From: Athripsodes cinereus
Lineage: Eukaryota; Arthropoda; Insecta; Trichoptera; Leptoceridae
Reading direction: 5' to 3'
Assembly: GCA_947579605.1 (NCBI GenBank)
Contig: OX388317.1
Span: 26,493,384 to 26,557,383 of the forward strand
Length of the DNA stretch: 64,000 nucleotides
In this document: piece by piece, positions 49,296 to 58,684 of the stretch
Numbering within the stretch: position 1 is the first letter of the stretch
Layout: each line of letters starts with the position of its first letter
Translations under genes and position numbers: made by a program
The notes under the pieces: model-generated
Database searches by the model: none
Told to the model about the DNA's origin: nothing
What the model saw: the letters and a program-made list of their open reading frames with translations, nothing else

Positions 49296-49380
49296 ATGAT
49301 AGCGGAAGCTTTTGAAAGCCGGCTCGCAAATTAATAAAGTCAACAGTGGAATTACTATTATATATATTTTGTATCATTTA
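49296..49380. repeat. single arm of the 45.9-kb palindrome family
   Basis: GATGATAGCGGAAGCTTTTG and AAAGCCGGCTCGCAAATTAA match the right arm of the 45.85-46.12-kb palindrome; no second arm is present. Confidence 0.75.
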
Positions 49381-49679
49381 AATTTCTTATTATAATGAAC
49401 TTCCATCAAAAATAGTCGGTCGATAAACTAAACTTTTTCTAAAGCTGCACGCTGAAACACGTAAATATAATAATTGTATTTTTTATACTTATTTATCTAA
49501 ACAATGTATTAATTTATTTTAAATAAAACCATATTGTTGAGGTCACCGTTGACAGTTGATAATCAATTCTCAGAAAATTGTTTCATTACATAAATAATTA
49601 AATAATTATTTTCTGTGATTCATATTAATATTATTTTTATGTTACAATTGGATGTCAGGAACTGGATTTTTTACTTACT

Positions 49680-50155
49680 AGAAGTGTAGATGTCAAACAT
49701 ATTTTGAACTACTCCAAAGAAAGGATGTTTCCGATGTTGTTTCCATTGAACTGCAACAGAAGTCTTTCCAGTTTGAAAGCACAGAAATTGTATGAAATCG
49801 TATAAAAGTTGATTTCGATAGTGGAAAAATATTGAGTTGTAACATATACACAACTTTCAAAAAATTTCAAGTCATGTGATAAGCATGACACAGAGGAATT
49901 GGGAATGTTACCCAGGTTTAAAGAGTACTCTTAACCAAGCCTAAGTCGATTCATAAGCGTCGAAACTCTGTGTTGTGCACTCCTTAAGGAAGTTCACATA
50001 TGTATGTGTATCATATACAACATACCTAACTAGTTAATACCTATTCAAATAGGTTGACTATGAATGAGTGTGATCAATTGGAATGATTAATCTGGAGTAG
50101 TTCAAAATATGTTTGAATATTATTTTTATTCTATGAAGACTTTACACTTCTACTT
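49680..50155. mobile_element. ~450-bp inverted-repeat element
   Basis: Positions 49693-49716 are exactly complementary to 50093-50116 (24 bp). A further AGAAGTGTA on the left is matched by TACACTTCT about 30 bp outside the right arm. The interior has no convincing frame. It is probably a MITE of unknown class. Confidence 0.55.
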
Positions 50156-50242
50156 AGTGCAAACAAATATGTTTTTCACTGTGCACTTTATATCCTATAT
50201 ATATAATATATCCATTTCATCTAAATAATTATGTATCATCCA

Positions 50243-50785
50243 GATTTACTGAGTTCTGTACTCTTTTTTCGCAAACCGTACTCTTTTCAAATCCTGTACT
50301 CATTTGTATAATTTTATATAAGAGTATATTTATATTTAAATGAAGAAAGTTTGAAGAAATGGAACCATGAAAAAATAGAACTTGTCAAAAGATAGGTAGA
50401 AGAAATCTTTCGGCGTTTTAGAGTTGAACATAATTTATCATCCCACATGAAAATTTAAAAGTTTTAATAAAAATTTCCTTATGTTGTCCAGGCACTAATG
50501 CTGCTGTTGAAAGGGTATTTTCACTAGGGAATGATTATTGGAGCAGTGAGAAGTCGCAACTTTCTGTAAAAACATTATCTGACGTCTTAACAGTCAAATT
50601 TAATATGAAAAATGAAAGTTGTTCAGATGTGGCTACATTATTAGACGAACATTCTCATTTCGCAAAAAAAAATCCACTCCGAAGAAAAATATGTTTTTAA
50701 AAGAAAATAAAGTTTCTTCTTTTTTTCACCTAAGAAATACTTGCAAAGTGTACTCTTTTTAAACATAAAATAGTTGGTCACCTTA
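50243..50785 (+). mobile_element. hAT element, internally deleted, transposase C-terminus kept (copy 1)
   Basis: The frame from 50488 reads PGTNAAVERVFSLGNDYWSS then SQLSVKTLSDVLTVKFNM and ends near 50697: the C-terminal dimerisation segment of hAT transposases. Repeated TGTACTCTTTT words lie at 50255-50300 and 50745-50758, and the right end is GTTGGTCACCTTA (50773-50785). The left terminus is lost. The catalytic core is absent, so the copy is not autonomous. Confidence 0.8.
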
Positions 50786-50939
50786 ATTTTCCTGCCATTT
50801 TCCTGCATACAATAAAGCACTGCATGCCTAATAATAGCGAGCTTTTCATTCATGCCATGTACCAACGCATAACATAACTGCACTTAAACTTAAAGTGCTA
50901 AATTTCGTCATGCAGGTAATCGGTAGAAATTTCGAAAGT

Positions 50940-51570
50940 AGTTTCACCATCACAGCACATCCCATTAGTGGGGTAGCCAACATTAAAGAGAGACCCACCT
51001 CACACCCGGATATCTCAGGAGTCGTTAACTTCTACTTATCCGCACATTCAAACCAAAATTGTCCTCACGGGCCTGAAGGACCGCCGGCCAAAACCTCTGT
51101 CGTGGGAATCTTTTATATTACTTCTCTCTTCAATAATAATAATAATAATAAAACTTTATTGACAGAACATAATAACATAATTGTACAAACACCAGAATAA
51201 ATAAAAACAATGTTCTGTCAAATGGCGGGCTTGTTGCAGTGCAACATCTTCCAGCCAACCATTTGAAAGAAAATAAAAAAAAAATATACATACATATAAA
51301 CACATACATATATACATACACATACACGCACAGATGCATACACATATACAGATAAAAGAAAATACTCAAATAAAAAATAAAAGATACATAAAAAGGTAGT
51401 ATATCAATATCCCTTTTGGGCGGTAATAATGTTTATTGAGGATAATATAATAAGTATATACAAGTAAAAAATATAATAACGAGAAAAATAAACAAAATGA
51501 GACAAAAATAATATGAAAAGTTAAACAAAATAAAAAACGTGATAATAAAATATTTACACAAATTAGTAAG
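50940..51570 (+). repeat. dispersed GGGGTAGCC repeat, second module, interrupted
   Basis: It matches 41720-42010 (inverted): AAAGAGAGACCCACCTCACA, TTATCCGCACATTCAAACC, GTCGTGGGAATCTTTTATAT, CTTCTCTCTTCAAT, then after an interruption CCCTTTTGGGCGGTAATAAT and GAGGATAATATAATAAGT. The insertion between 51131 and about 51405 is a LINE tail. Confidence 0.65.
51131..51405 (-). mobile_element. LINE 3' tail with conserved hairpin inserted in a repeat
   Basis: It starts with an AATAATAATAATAATAA run (minus-strand TTATTATT tail), has hairpin GTTGC-AGT-GCAAC at 51233-51245 and then the complement of GGTTGGCTGGAAGATG. TCAAT occurs at both junctions (51126-51130 and about 51406-51410). The paralogue near 41850 lacks the insertion. 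Confidence 0.7.
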
Positions 51571-51584
51571 TACAGAAGAAGGGG

Positions 51585-51745
51585 TAGCCAACAGGCCAGC
51601 TGCATGTAAAAAACACGCATTCTTCCTCTCCGTGCCAACAAAAACATAGGTAAGACATTCAGGATGGGTGGCTGAACTTAAAATCTAAAATGTATATTTT
51701 TTCGAACACCTGTCTCTTTATCATTACGGCATCTCCCACAAATGG
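51585..51745 (+). repeat. dispersed GGGGTAGCC repeat, first module
   Basis: GGGGTAGCCAACAGGCCAGC, CTCTCCGTGCCAACAAAAA and CATTCAGGATGGGTGGCTGA follow the order of the other copies. Confidence 0.6.
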
Positions 51746-51960
51746 GATAGAGGTCCCACTATATAATAATATCAACTGTCCGCAGTTCCATAACTCGAGT
51801 TGATCATTTTGATATAAAACAAGCAATCCCACAAACAAATAACTAAAAAAATACACGGTTCCCTTTATAAATATTTAGTTATGGAAAAAATAATGTACCT
51901 AATACCAATTTCACAAATAAATATTTAGAATTGTTTAACTATTGAACAGAACACAACATA

Positions 51961-52417
51961 TTATAGTGTTGTGGAATTCTCAAGAAATAATTTTTCGAGA
52001 AATTTACCGAGAAAAATTTCTCGAAGTAGAGAATTTTCGGAGAATTTTTTATTTATTTTATTCAACAGTATAATAGTAATAAATACTTTATTCAATCAAT
52101 CAATAACAATGTACAAATGTTGAGACAATTTATCACCAATATGGCTACAATTAATTATGGAAACAAATAAATGTTAGGTACCTACATAGAAAAAAGTGCT
52201 AATAACTGATGAAAAATCTTGATGGTTGACACCCCACATGCCCATATTTAAGTTAAAAAAAATGCAGGTACCTACTTACATCGAAAAAAGTGTTAATAAC
52301 CTCTGATTTGGGCCAATTTTTTTGGATCAATCAAGTTGGCTGCGAAGTGTACTGGACGAAAGGTCATAATACCACTAAGAAAAATTATCGAGAGTATTTT
52401 CTCTTCTCACATCACTA
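51961..52417. mobile_element. probable hAT-type MITE, ~455 bp
   Basis: The octamer ACAACATA is at 51953-51960 and 52418-52425. The ends are TTATAGTGTTGTGG on the left and CACATCACTA on the right, i.e. TAGTG(T/A)TGTG inverted with three extra bases on the left. Sub-terminal CTCGAGA-like words (TTTCGAGAAATTT, TTATCGAGAG) pair loosely. Confidence 0.55.
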
Positions 52418-52597
52418 ACAACATAATAATTGTATCTAATAGTGCGATTATTGTATAGTGGGTATATTTCACGTATTCTGTTGTTTTAAAGCTAAATATG
52501 TGTATACCTACTAAAATTATTATAAAAATAGTGATTTCTCAAATATAAGACATTTCCACTAACTTGTTGAGTTATACAACTGAAGGACAGTCTATAT

Positions 52598-52982
52598 CAG
52601 TGTTTCCCAACCGGTGGTTCGCGAACCCCTGGGGGTTCGCTATGTGTACAAAGGGGGTTCGGGAAAATAATGGCGTAATGGCGGGATTTTAAATGGCCAA
52701 AGAAAAAAAAAACAAAAAACACACCAAATGCAATACAGATTGCACGCTGTTGTTTCGAACGTGTGCATACTGCCTATATCTTATGGTTTTTATAGCTTAT
52801 TTTAGTCTTATTAATATTAATCATTTTAGTCTTATTAATGTTTGTGCAATATGTAAAATAAATGTTATACAATATTTTATTGTTTTTTTGCGACTACATT
52901 ATTAACGACTACATAGGGGGTTCGCCAAATTCTGTTGGATTTTACTTTTGGTTCGCAAGGAGAAAAAGGTTGGGAAACACTG
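52598..52982. mobile_element. 385-bp hAT-type MITE with exact 8-bp target duplication
   Basis: CAGTGTTTCCCAACC at 52598 is matched by GGTTGGGAAACACTG ending at 52982, and GTCTATAT flanks both sides exactly (52590-52597, 52983-52990). Sub-terminal GGTTCGCGAACCCC and GGGGGTTCGC repeats are typical. The interior is non-coding. It is inserted in the dispersed repeat that resumes at 52990 (TATAGCCAGTAGGCTAAC). Confidence 0.95.
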
Positions 52983-52990
52983 GTCTATAT

Positions 52991-53845
52991 TATAGCCAGT
53001 AGGCTAACTTCACGTAAATTCTCCGTGTCAATGAAAAAATAAGGCATTATTTAGAATGAGTGGCATACGTGATGAAATGAATAGTAAATATAATGTATAT
53101 CTAATGCGTGCCGATACAGTTTAGGTATAATATGAATATTATAATATGTGTATATAGTTTGCCAAATAGGTACATATGACATCATTGCACTGAACTTACC
53201 ATGTGATATCACTAAGAGCTGTGATGATGATGTTATTGATAAAATCTCATCAGAGGTTGTGAACCATTTCATTTCACTTTCATTTCCTAAATTATTTACA
53301 ACAGTTACGTGTAGGTAAAGCAGAACATTAATGACTAGTTCATAAAGTTTATCTTTAAAAATATACTTAGAATAAACCTCCGCAATAAATCTCCGACCTT
53401 CCGCACAAGCATTTGGTTGCTTATGGAGGGAACATTTTACTATGTGTAATATTATTTTGTTATTGTAATATCAATATTATTTTGTTATTGTAATTTTATT
53501 TATTTATTTTCTCACAATCATACGCCAACAGGCACAACATACAGATCAAAAAACAGAAATAATGAAAAGAAAAATAAAATTGGTCAATGCTGTGCCCTAT
53601 TACAGGCATAAATATAGTTTTACTCGGACTGTGTATTTATAAATGAAATATAAATAATAAAAAAAATAAAAAACACAAATACACCCCCAGGCAGTAAGAA
53701 TAATATGCTTGTGTCGTGAAGGTGGAATAAGTCGCACTGTATAACATTCGTTGAAAAAAGCTTTCGTTCAATTAAGTTCCTTGCTTATTCTAGAGGAGAG
53801 TACTCCAATGATTTTTCTTTTAATATTTAATTTAATATGGTACAC
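52991..53845. other. dispersed-repeat remnant then AT-rich spacer
   Basis: 52991-53095 is a decayed first module of the GGGGTAGCC repeat (GCCAGTAGGCTAAC, TTCTCCGTGTCAATGAAAAA). The remainder shows nothing. Confidence 0.4.
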
Positions 53846-53965
53846 AACAGATAAATAAGACATGTAAATACAATTAATATACATATAAGCAATAATAACA
53901 TTCCAACAGTCCTACATCCAAACAGTGCACAATTCAGCAATAACATACAAAATAAACACAGGAAA
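53846..53965 (-). repeat. LINE 3' UTR (same family as 12.5 kb)
   Basis: The complement matches 12485-12590 nearly base for base (GTGCACTGTTTGGATGTAGG, GACTGTTGGAATGTTATTAT). Confidence 0.7.
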
Positions 53966-54333
53966 AGTCACAATCTCGCACACACAATACAACCCAACCC
54001 ATTCATACAAATACATTCACACTTACATACAAAATGTATTTAAACACAAAAGAATAATTATATTCAAGTAAAATAGTTAAAAAAAAACAGCTAAAAGTTT
54101 ATGAGCTAATATGCGAAAATCTCTTTTTCAAGTGGAGATAAAAGCCTTAAAAATGCACATTTAAAAATATAAAAAGCATCACAATTTTTCTAATTTTCTG
54201 TAAGTAGATAGGCACCTACTATTTTTGAGCTGATTTTTTTTTTTGAAAGTTCTCCATTGTCTTTTTGGCCAACTAATTTTAGCATGTATACTAAAATAAA
54301 TATGTAGGTAGGTATAACTATTATCGTGTAGAT

Positions 54334-54677
54334 CATGGGTGGCCAACCTTTTCAGCAGCCGGGCCAAATTTCAGAATGAGATATCTTACTGGGCCGCTCA
54401 ACAATATACTCCATATATGGAACATTTAATAATTTTACTTCACCTTAAAATTTCTACCCCCCAGTCGCAAAATTTTCAAAATAGTATAGGAATTTGAAAT
54501 GTTTCAAAAATCATCGGTTTTCTTTTAGAATATATTCTCAAAATACCTCTTTTAATAAAATAACTGGTACTTGTACCGACTATTATTAAAAAAAGTTTGC
54601 ATAATATGCTTCGCGGGCCGCACGTAAATACCCAACGGGCCGCATACAGCCCGCGGGCCGAGGGTTGGCTACCCTTG
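54334..54677. mobile_element. 344-bp hAT-type MITE
   Basis: The ends are CATGGGTGGCCAACCTTTTC and GGTTGGCTACCCTTG. The 8-bp flanks GTGTAGAT (54326-54333) and GTGAAGAT (54678-54685) differ at one base. GGGCCGC words are frequent near both ends. The inner TTTGAAATGTTTCAAA block is shared with 34.46-34.70 kb. Confidence 0.88.
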
Positions 54678-54685
54678 GTGAAGAT

Positions 54686-55128
54686 GTATGTATGTACCTA
54701 TATTATATATATAAATATTATGGTTTGTGGTGACAGAAGTCGATTTATAACAATAATATCAATTACAGTGACATTTGAGTAAATCAAAGTTGATAGTTGT
54801 AGTAATATGTACATATGTATTACGGTACAGCTTGTGATGATTTCTACTTTTTGTATTGAGTACTTCAGAGATACCCAAATGTGGTGACAGAAATTTAAAA
54901 GCAATCGAATGAAATATAATATCTTTGTTTATATTTTCGACATTAACTATATTTATAACAATTTCTAGACATATTGATATGATTTTAGATGACTATGTAC
55001 TTATTAATTATTATATTTTGTGAGCTTTTTTCGCTGGAGCGTCCACCATTTGCGGCGTACAGACAGCTGGATGCGAACGTCAATCATCAATCATCAAGCA
55101 AATATCTTAAATCTTTCAGCGACAATGC
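54686..55128. other. AT-rich spacer
   Basis: Nothing recognisable. Confidence 0.4.
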
Positions 55129-55205
55129 GGAGGAAATATTCGAATGAATGCCTTCATTACGTCTCATGGACGGTAAAGAAGGCATTCATTCGAATATTTC
55201 TTCGG
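55129..55205. repeat. short palindrome, 27-bp arms
   Basis: GGAGGAAATATTCGAATGAA through GCCTTC (55129-55155) pairs with 55178-55205 with about one mismatch; spacer 22 bp. Confidence 0.85.
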
Positions 55206-55691
55206 AGAATGCTCCGAATTTTCGCAATATAAAGAAATTTAAAAAAAAAATATTAGGTATCTGCTATTTTTATAAATTAAATATAATATTCTTATAATAC
55301 AAGTCTTTGAAAAACTCATTTCAAAAAAGAATTTGACACAGACGTTAGACGTCGAGATCTATAGCATTTTAGTTTTTTTATAACATAACATTGTATTCAA
55401 TATGATAATATTAAAAGTGAAGTTTGATTGACCACTGAATGGTCGCATCAAGGAATAAGTCACCATAATATCTATGTATTGTAGAATGGAGATACTGCAA
55501 TCAATGGATTGTAAATTAATTTAATTCTAAATATATAAACACACAGTAATGTATTATGCTTTGTTCTATAAAGTTGTGATTGGTTCACATCTATCTGTGT
55601 AGGTACCTACCTAATTACATGTCCATATATTATTATTTGACCCAAATCTGTATTCTGTGAGTAGTAGACTTTATTTGTCTATCTATCTATA

Positions 55692-55800
55692 CCAGTGATT
55701 CCCAAAGTGGTCCAGGTGGACCCCCAGAGGTCCACGAGTTGTAAAAGGGGGTCTACGAATCCATAAAATGGGTGTATGGAAAATCACTAACACAATCACT
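55692..55800 (+). mobile_element. hAT-type MITE, left-end fragment
   Basis: CAGTGATTCCCAAAGTGGTC, then CAGGTGGACCCCCAGAGGTC and GGGGGTCTACGAATCC: the start of a hAT MITE. I cannot find its other end. Confidence 0.55.
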
Positions 55801-56500
55801 TGGTATTAATTGATTTATTATTATTAAACATAATTTGGTGTCATTGAAAACTAAAGAAACGACAAATTATGTTCATTATTTCTGTCTTTTCTTACATCCT
55901 GTCAAAATTCCTCTTTTTATATCAAATATCAATTTTAAACAAAACAATCAAAATGGAACAAATTCAAAATATTCTTACTACTAAGGGAAATGCCTAAGTA
56001 CCTACTTATTTTAAAATTAAAATAATCTAACAAAGTAATAACTAAGGTATGTACCTAGGCACTTTCTTACATATAGTTGTATCGGGATGGTGGGCATACG
56101 TAATCTAAAAGCATAATTATTAGGTATTATTTTATTTTACGATGTTCAGCAGCGGATGAAGTGAATGCAGCGCCCAATCGTAAACACACAATCTGAATAC
56201 GGAAATGCTGCTCCGTTTCACTGCGCCCTCAATCATAACAATAATAACTTGTAGAAGCCATATTCTGTGTATTTTTAGAACATTTATCACAGTCATAAAA
56301 CATTCGGTTAAAGTCACTCAGTATGACTGCAGTACCTACCTAAAACAATATTATGTTCTCCATTGAGTTTAGTGTAGGTATAGGTATGCATTATTATTCC
56401 TTGGTGTTTGTGTTCATGCTCAGCAAGAATTAACCATATTTTCAAGTATTCAGCAGGTTACTCATAACACTTCTTAACTCTACGATGCGCGAAGTGACTA
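55801..56500. other. AT-rich spacer
   Basis: A less AT-rich patch at 56140-56230 shows no convincing protein. No repeat boundary was found. Confidence 0.35.
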
Positions 56501-56502
56501 TT

Positions 56503-57004
56503 ATAAGGTAACCAACGATTTTTTGTTAAAAAAGAGTACACTTTGCAAGTATTTCACAGGTGAAAGAAAAGAAGAAGAAACGATAATAACTTTATTTTCT
56601 TTTAAAAACATAATTTTCTTCAGAATGGATTTTTTTGCTAAATGAGAATGTTCGTCTAATAATGTAGTCACATCTGAACAACTTTCGTTTTGCATATTAA
56701 ATTTGACTGTTAAGACGGCAGATAATGTTTTTACAGAAAGTTGCGACTTCTCACTGCTTCAATATAATCATTCCCTAAAATACCCTTTCAACAACAGCAT
56801 TAGTGCCTGGACAGCATAAGGAAATTTCTATTAAAACTTTTAAATTTTCATAAAATAAAATACCTAATCTAGAAAAATGTTTTAGAAATATAAATGAGTA
56901 TAAAATTATACAAATGAGTATTTTCAGAGTACAGGATTTGAAAAGAGTACAGTTTGCGAAAAAAAGAGTACAAAACTCAGTAAATGAGTACAGTTGGTCA
57001 CCTT
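56503..57004 (-). mobile_element. hAT element, internally deleted, transposase C-terminus kept (copy 2)
   Basis: It starts TAAGGTAACCAAC (56503) and ends GTTGGTCACCTTA (57004). Minus-strand sequence encodes the same C-terminal segment as copy 1 (NESCSDVTTLLDEHSH), and the TGCTGTTGTTGAAAGGG stretch carries the NAAVERVF-equivalent with a frame change. It is an inverted, more complete relative of 50243-50785. The unoccupied relative of its target is at about 61925-62010. Confidence 0.8.
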
Positions 57005-57234
57005 ACTACAGTATTAGGTATCTAAAATACGTGCATGCCAATTCCGGGGTAGCTTAGATTAGTCGTTTTCAAAATTGTTATATTCATCGTCATTAGTGTA
57101 TAAAAAAATAATATTTCACAATCTCTTCGACTTTTATCAAGAATTTTATCACGATCTTATGGATTAAATTTTGGCGCCCCTCATATTTGCCTCTCTGAGC
57201 ATTTGACTGGCTCCCCCCTCCCCCCTTAGATCGG
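57005..57234. other. spacer, partly a hAT-like relic
   Basis: 57005-57080 is the right half of the target region repeated at 61945-62010. 57165-57232 (GGCGCCCCTCATATTTGCCT, CCCCTTAGATCGGACCCTG) resembles ends of hAT-type MITEs but is not resolved. Confidence 0.35.
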
Positions 57235-57345
57235 ACCCTGCGTCTCCAAACACCATATTCCTCTTAGCAATGTACATTTTCTCAATCATTCTTTCCACGT
57301 GTCTATATTACCATAACCTTTTTTCAGCATTATTCAATACACCAA
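57235..57345 (-). pseudogene. LINE relic (HVERMIEKMYIAKRNMV)
   Basis: The minus frame reads HVERMIEKMYIAKRNMVFGD, the GHVERM-type segment of RTE-like LINEs. About 110 bp, no ends visible. Confidence 0.5.
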
Positions 57346-57360
57346 TTCATGCTTCTACCA

Positions 57361-57440
57361 TAAACTCGCCCACTGCACAAAATTATTTGTTCCTCAAGTA
57401 CCTACCTATGTTGTTGTAAGTTTTGTTTCTTTCGTTGTAT
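57361..57440 (+). repeat. LINE tail fragment without hairpin
   Basis: ATAAACTCGCCCACTGCACA and AAATTATTTGTTCC match the part of the 34.32-kb tail just after its hairpin; the hairpin itself is missing. Confidence 0.5.
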
Positions 57441-57559
57441 ATTTTGTGCAATTTTTTGTACGCGGCGGCAGAATTGCCCTCCACACTATACAACCAGATA
57501 AGTCTTCATATTATCAGTCATCGTCACACAAAAACTTAACAGTCTGATGCCGGTAAAAA

Positions 57560-57690
57560 ATCACCTATCCAGATATACAGGATATCAAAGGATTAGGCTC
57601 AAAACGCGGGATCAAAATATCAGCATTGTGCCTGAAATATCTGTGTTCAGAAACTTTCTAACAATATTACAAGTGTTTATTATAATAGAT
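57560..57690 (-). repeat. dispersed repeat shared with 29.68 kb
   Basis: The complement matches 29680-29790, including an exact 20-mer at 57586-57605. Confidence 0.55.
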
Positions 57691-58439
57691 TTTTGGATTT
57701 TTATGTATATTAACCGGTAAATCTAATTTTTGTAAATTATATTTATTAAAGATTTCGGAGTTACCCCTACTGTAGCTGACATGACTAAAGGGTGACTTAT
57801 ACATATAAACGGACCTATCATACCAAATATTTTATTATAATTTTAATTTTGTCTTGGAATTAATGCAAAATTCATCTTGATTGTCAAAACAATTAAAAAA
57901 TATTTAATTAATTCAAAGAATTTGATTTGAAACGCAGATGTTTGTGATGGCCTTAGATCACTTGCATTGTTCCGCTCCTATCCTGTATACCTACTTATAT
58001 TCATACTTCATAGTGCCTGATGGAATGTTAGAATATAATAATATCTAAAAATGTACAATAATACATAGTCTAATCACAAATTTGATAGATATATGTAATA
58101 TATACCTAACAATAATTATAAAATAATAATATACCCTAATATGGAAGTTGACATCCGCTTCAGATAATACTTACTGTTTAATTATTATTATTTTATTTTA
58201 TTTTATGTTGGCGAAATCTGGTATCAGTCAGAAGCTCATGCAATAATATTATTATACACACTGTCCTCAATTCTCTATAATTATGTAGATAATGTCTACC
58301 CTATACGTGAAAATGTTTGTTATAATAATGAAACAAAGAAACAAAATAATGAAACAATGAAAATGTTGCATCAGTTTGAAAATTGAAACTTTATTTATTT
58401 ATTCAACAAACACGACAAATCATACATTAGATACTTACT
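57691..58439. other. AT-rich spacer
   Basis: Nothing recognisable apart from ATTTATTTATTC just before the LINE end, which is probably its A-rich tail on the minus strand. Confidence 0.4.
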
Positions 58440-58684
58440 TTCTTACTTCCGATGGCCGAACAGTCCTTGCAGGACCATTGCCTCCGCCGAAACAATAAAT
58501 CTCCAAGCCTTTCTATCTTGAGCAATGGAATGCCAGTCATCTTTAGCATTTCGCTCCTCTAGATCTCGGTTGATGTTATCTAATAATCTTTGTCTTGGTC
58601 TGCCCAAAGGCCTTCTGCCCTCGGGTATACCTTGCAGAATACCTTTAGTCGCGCTTTCTACTCCGGATCTAACGACGTGACCAA
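58440..58684 (-). pseudogene. LINE C-terminal part, 3' half of an interrupted copy
   Basis: The minus frame reads IGHVVRSGVESATKGILQGI, GRRPLGRPRQRLLDNINRDL, then DWHSIAQDRKAWR and ends GLFGHRK-stop at 58443. It is the C-terminal end of an RTE/R2-like LINE. Its upstream half continues at 61399 beyond the inserted transposon. Confidence 0.8.
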
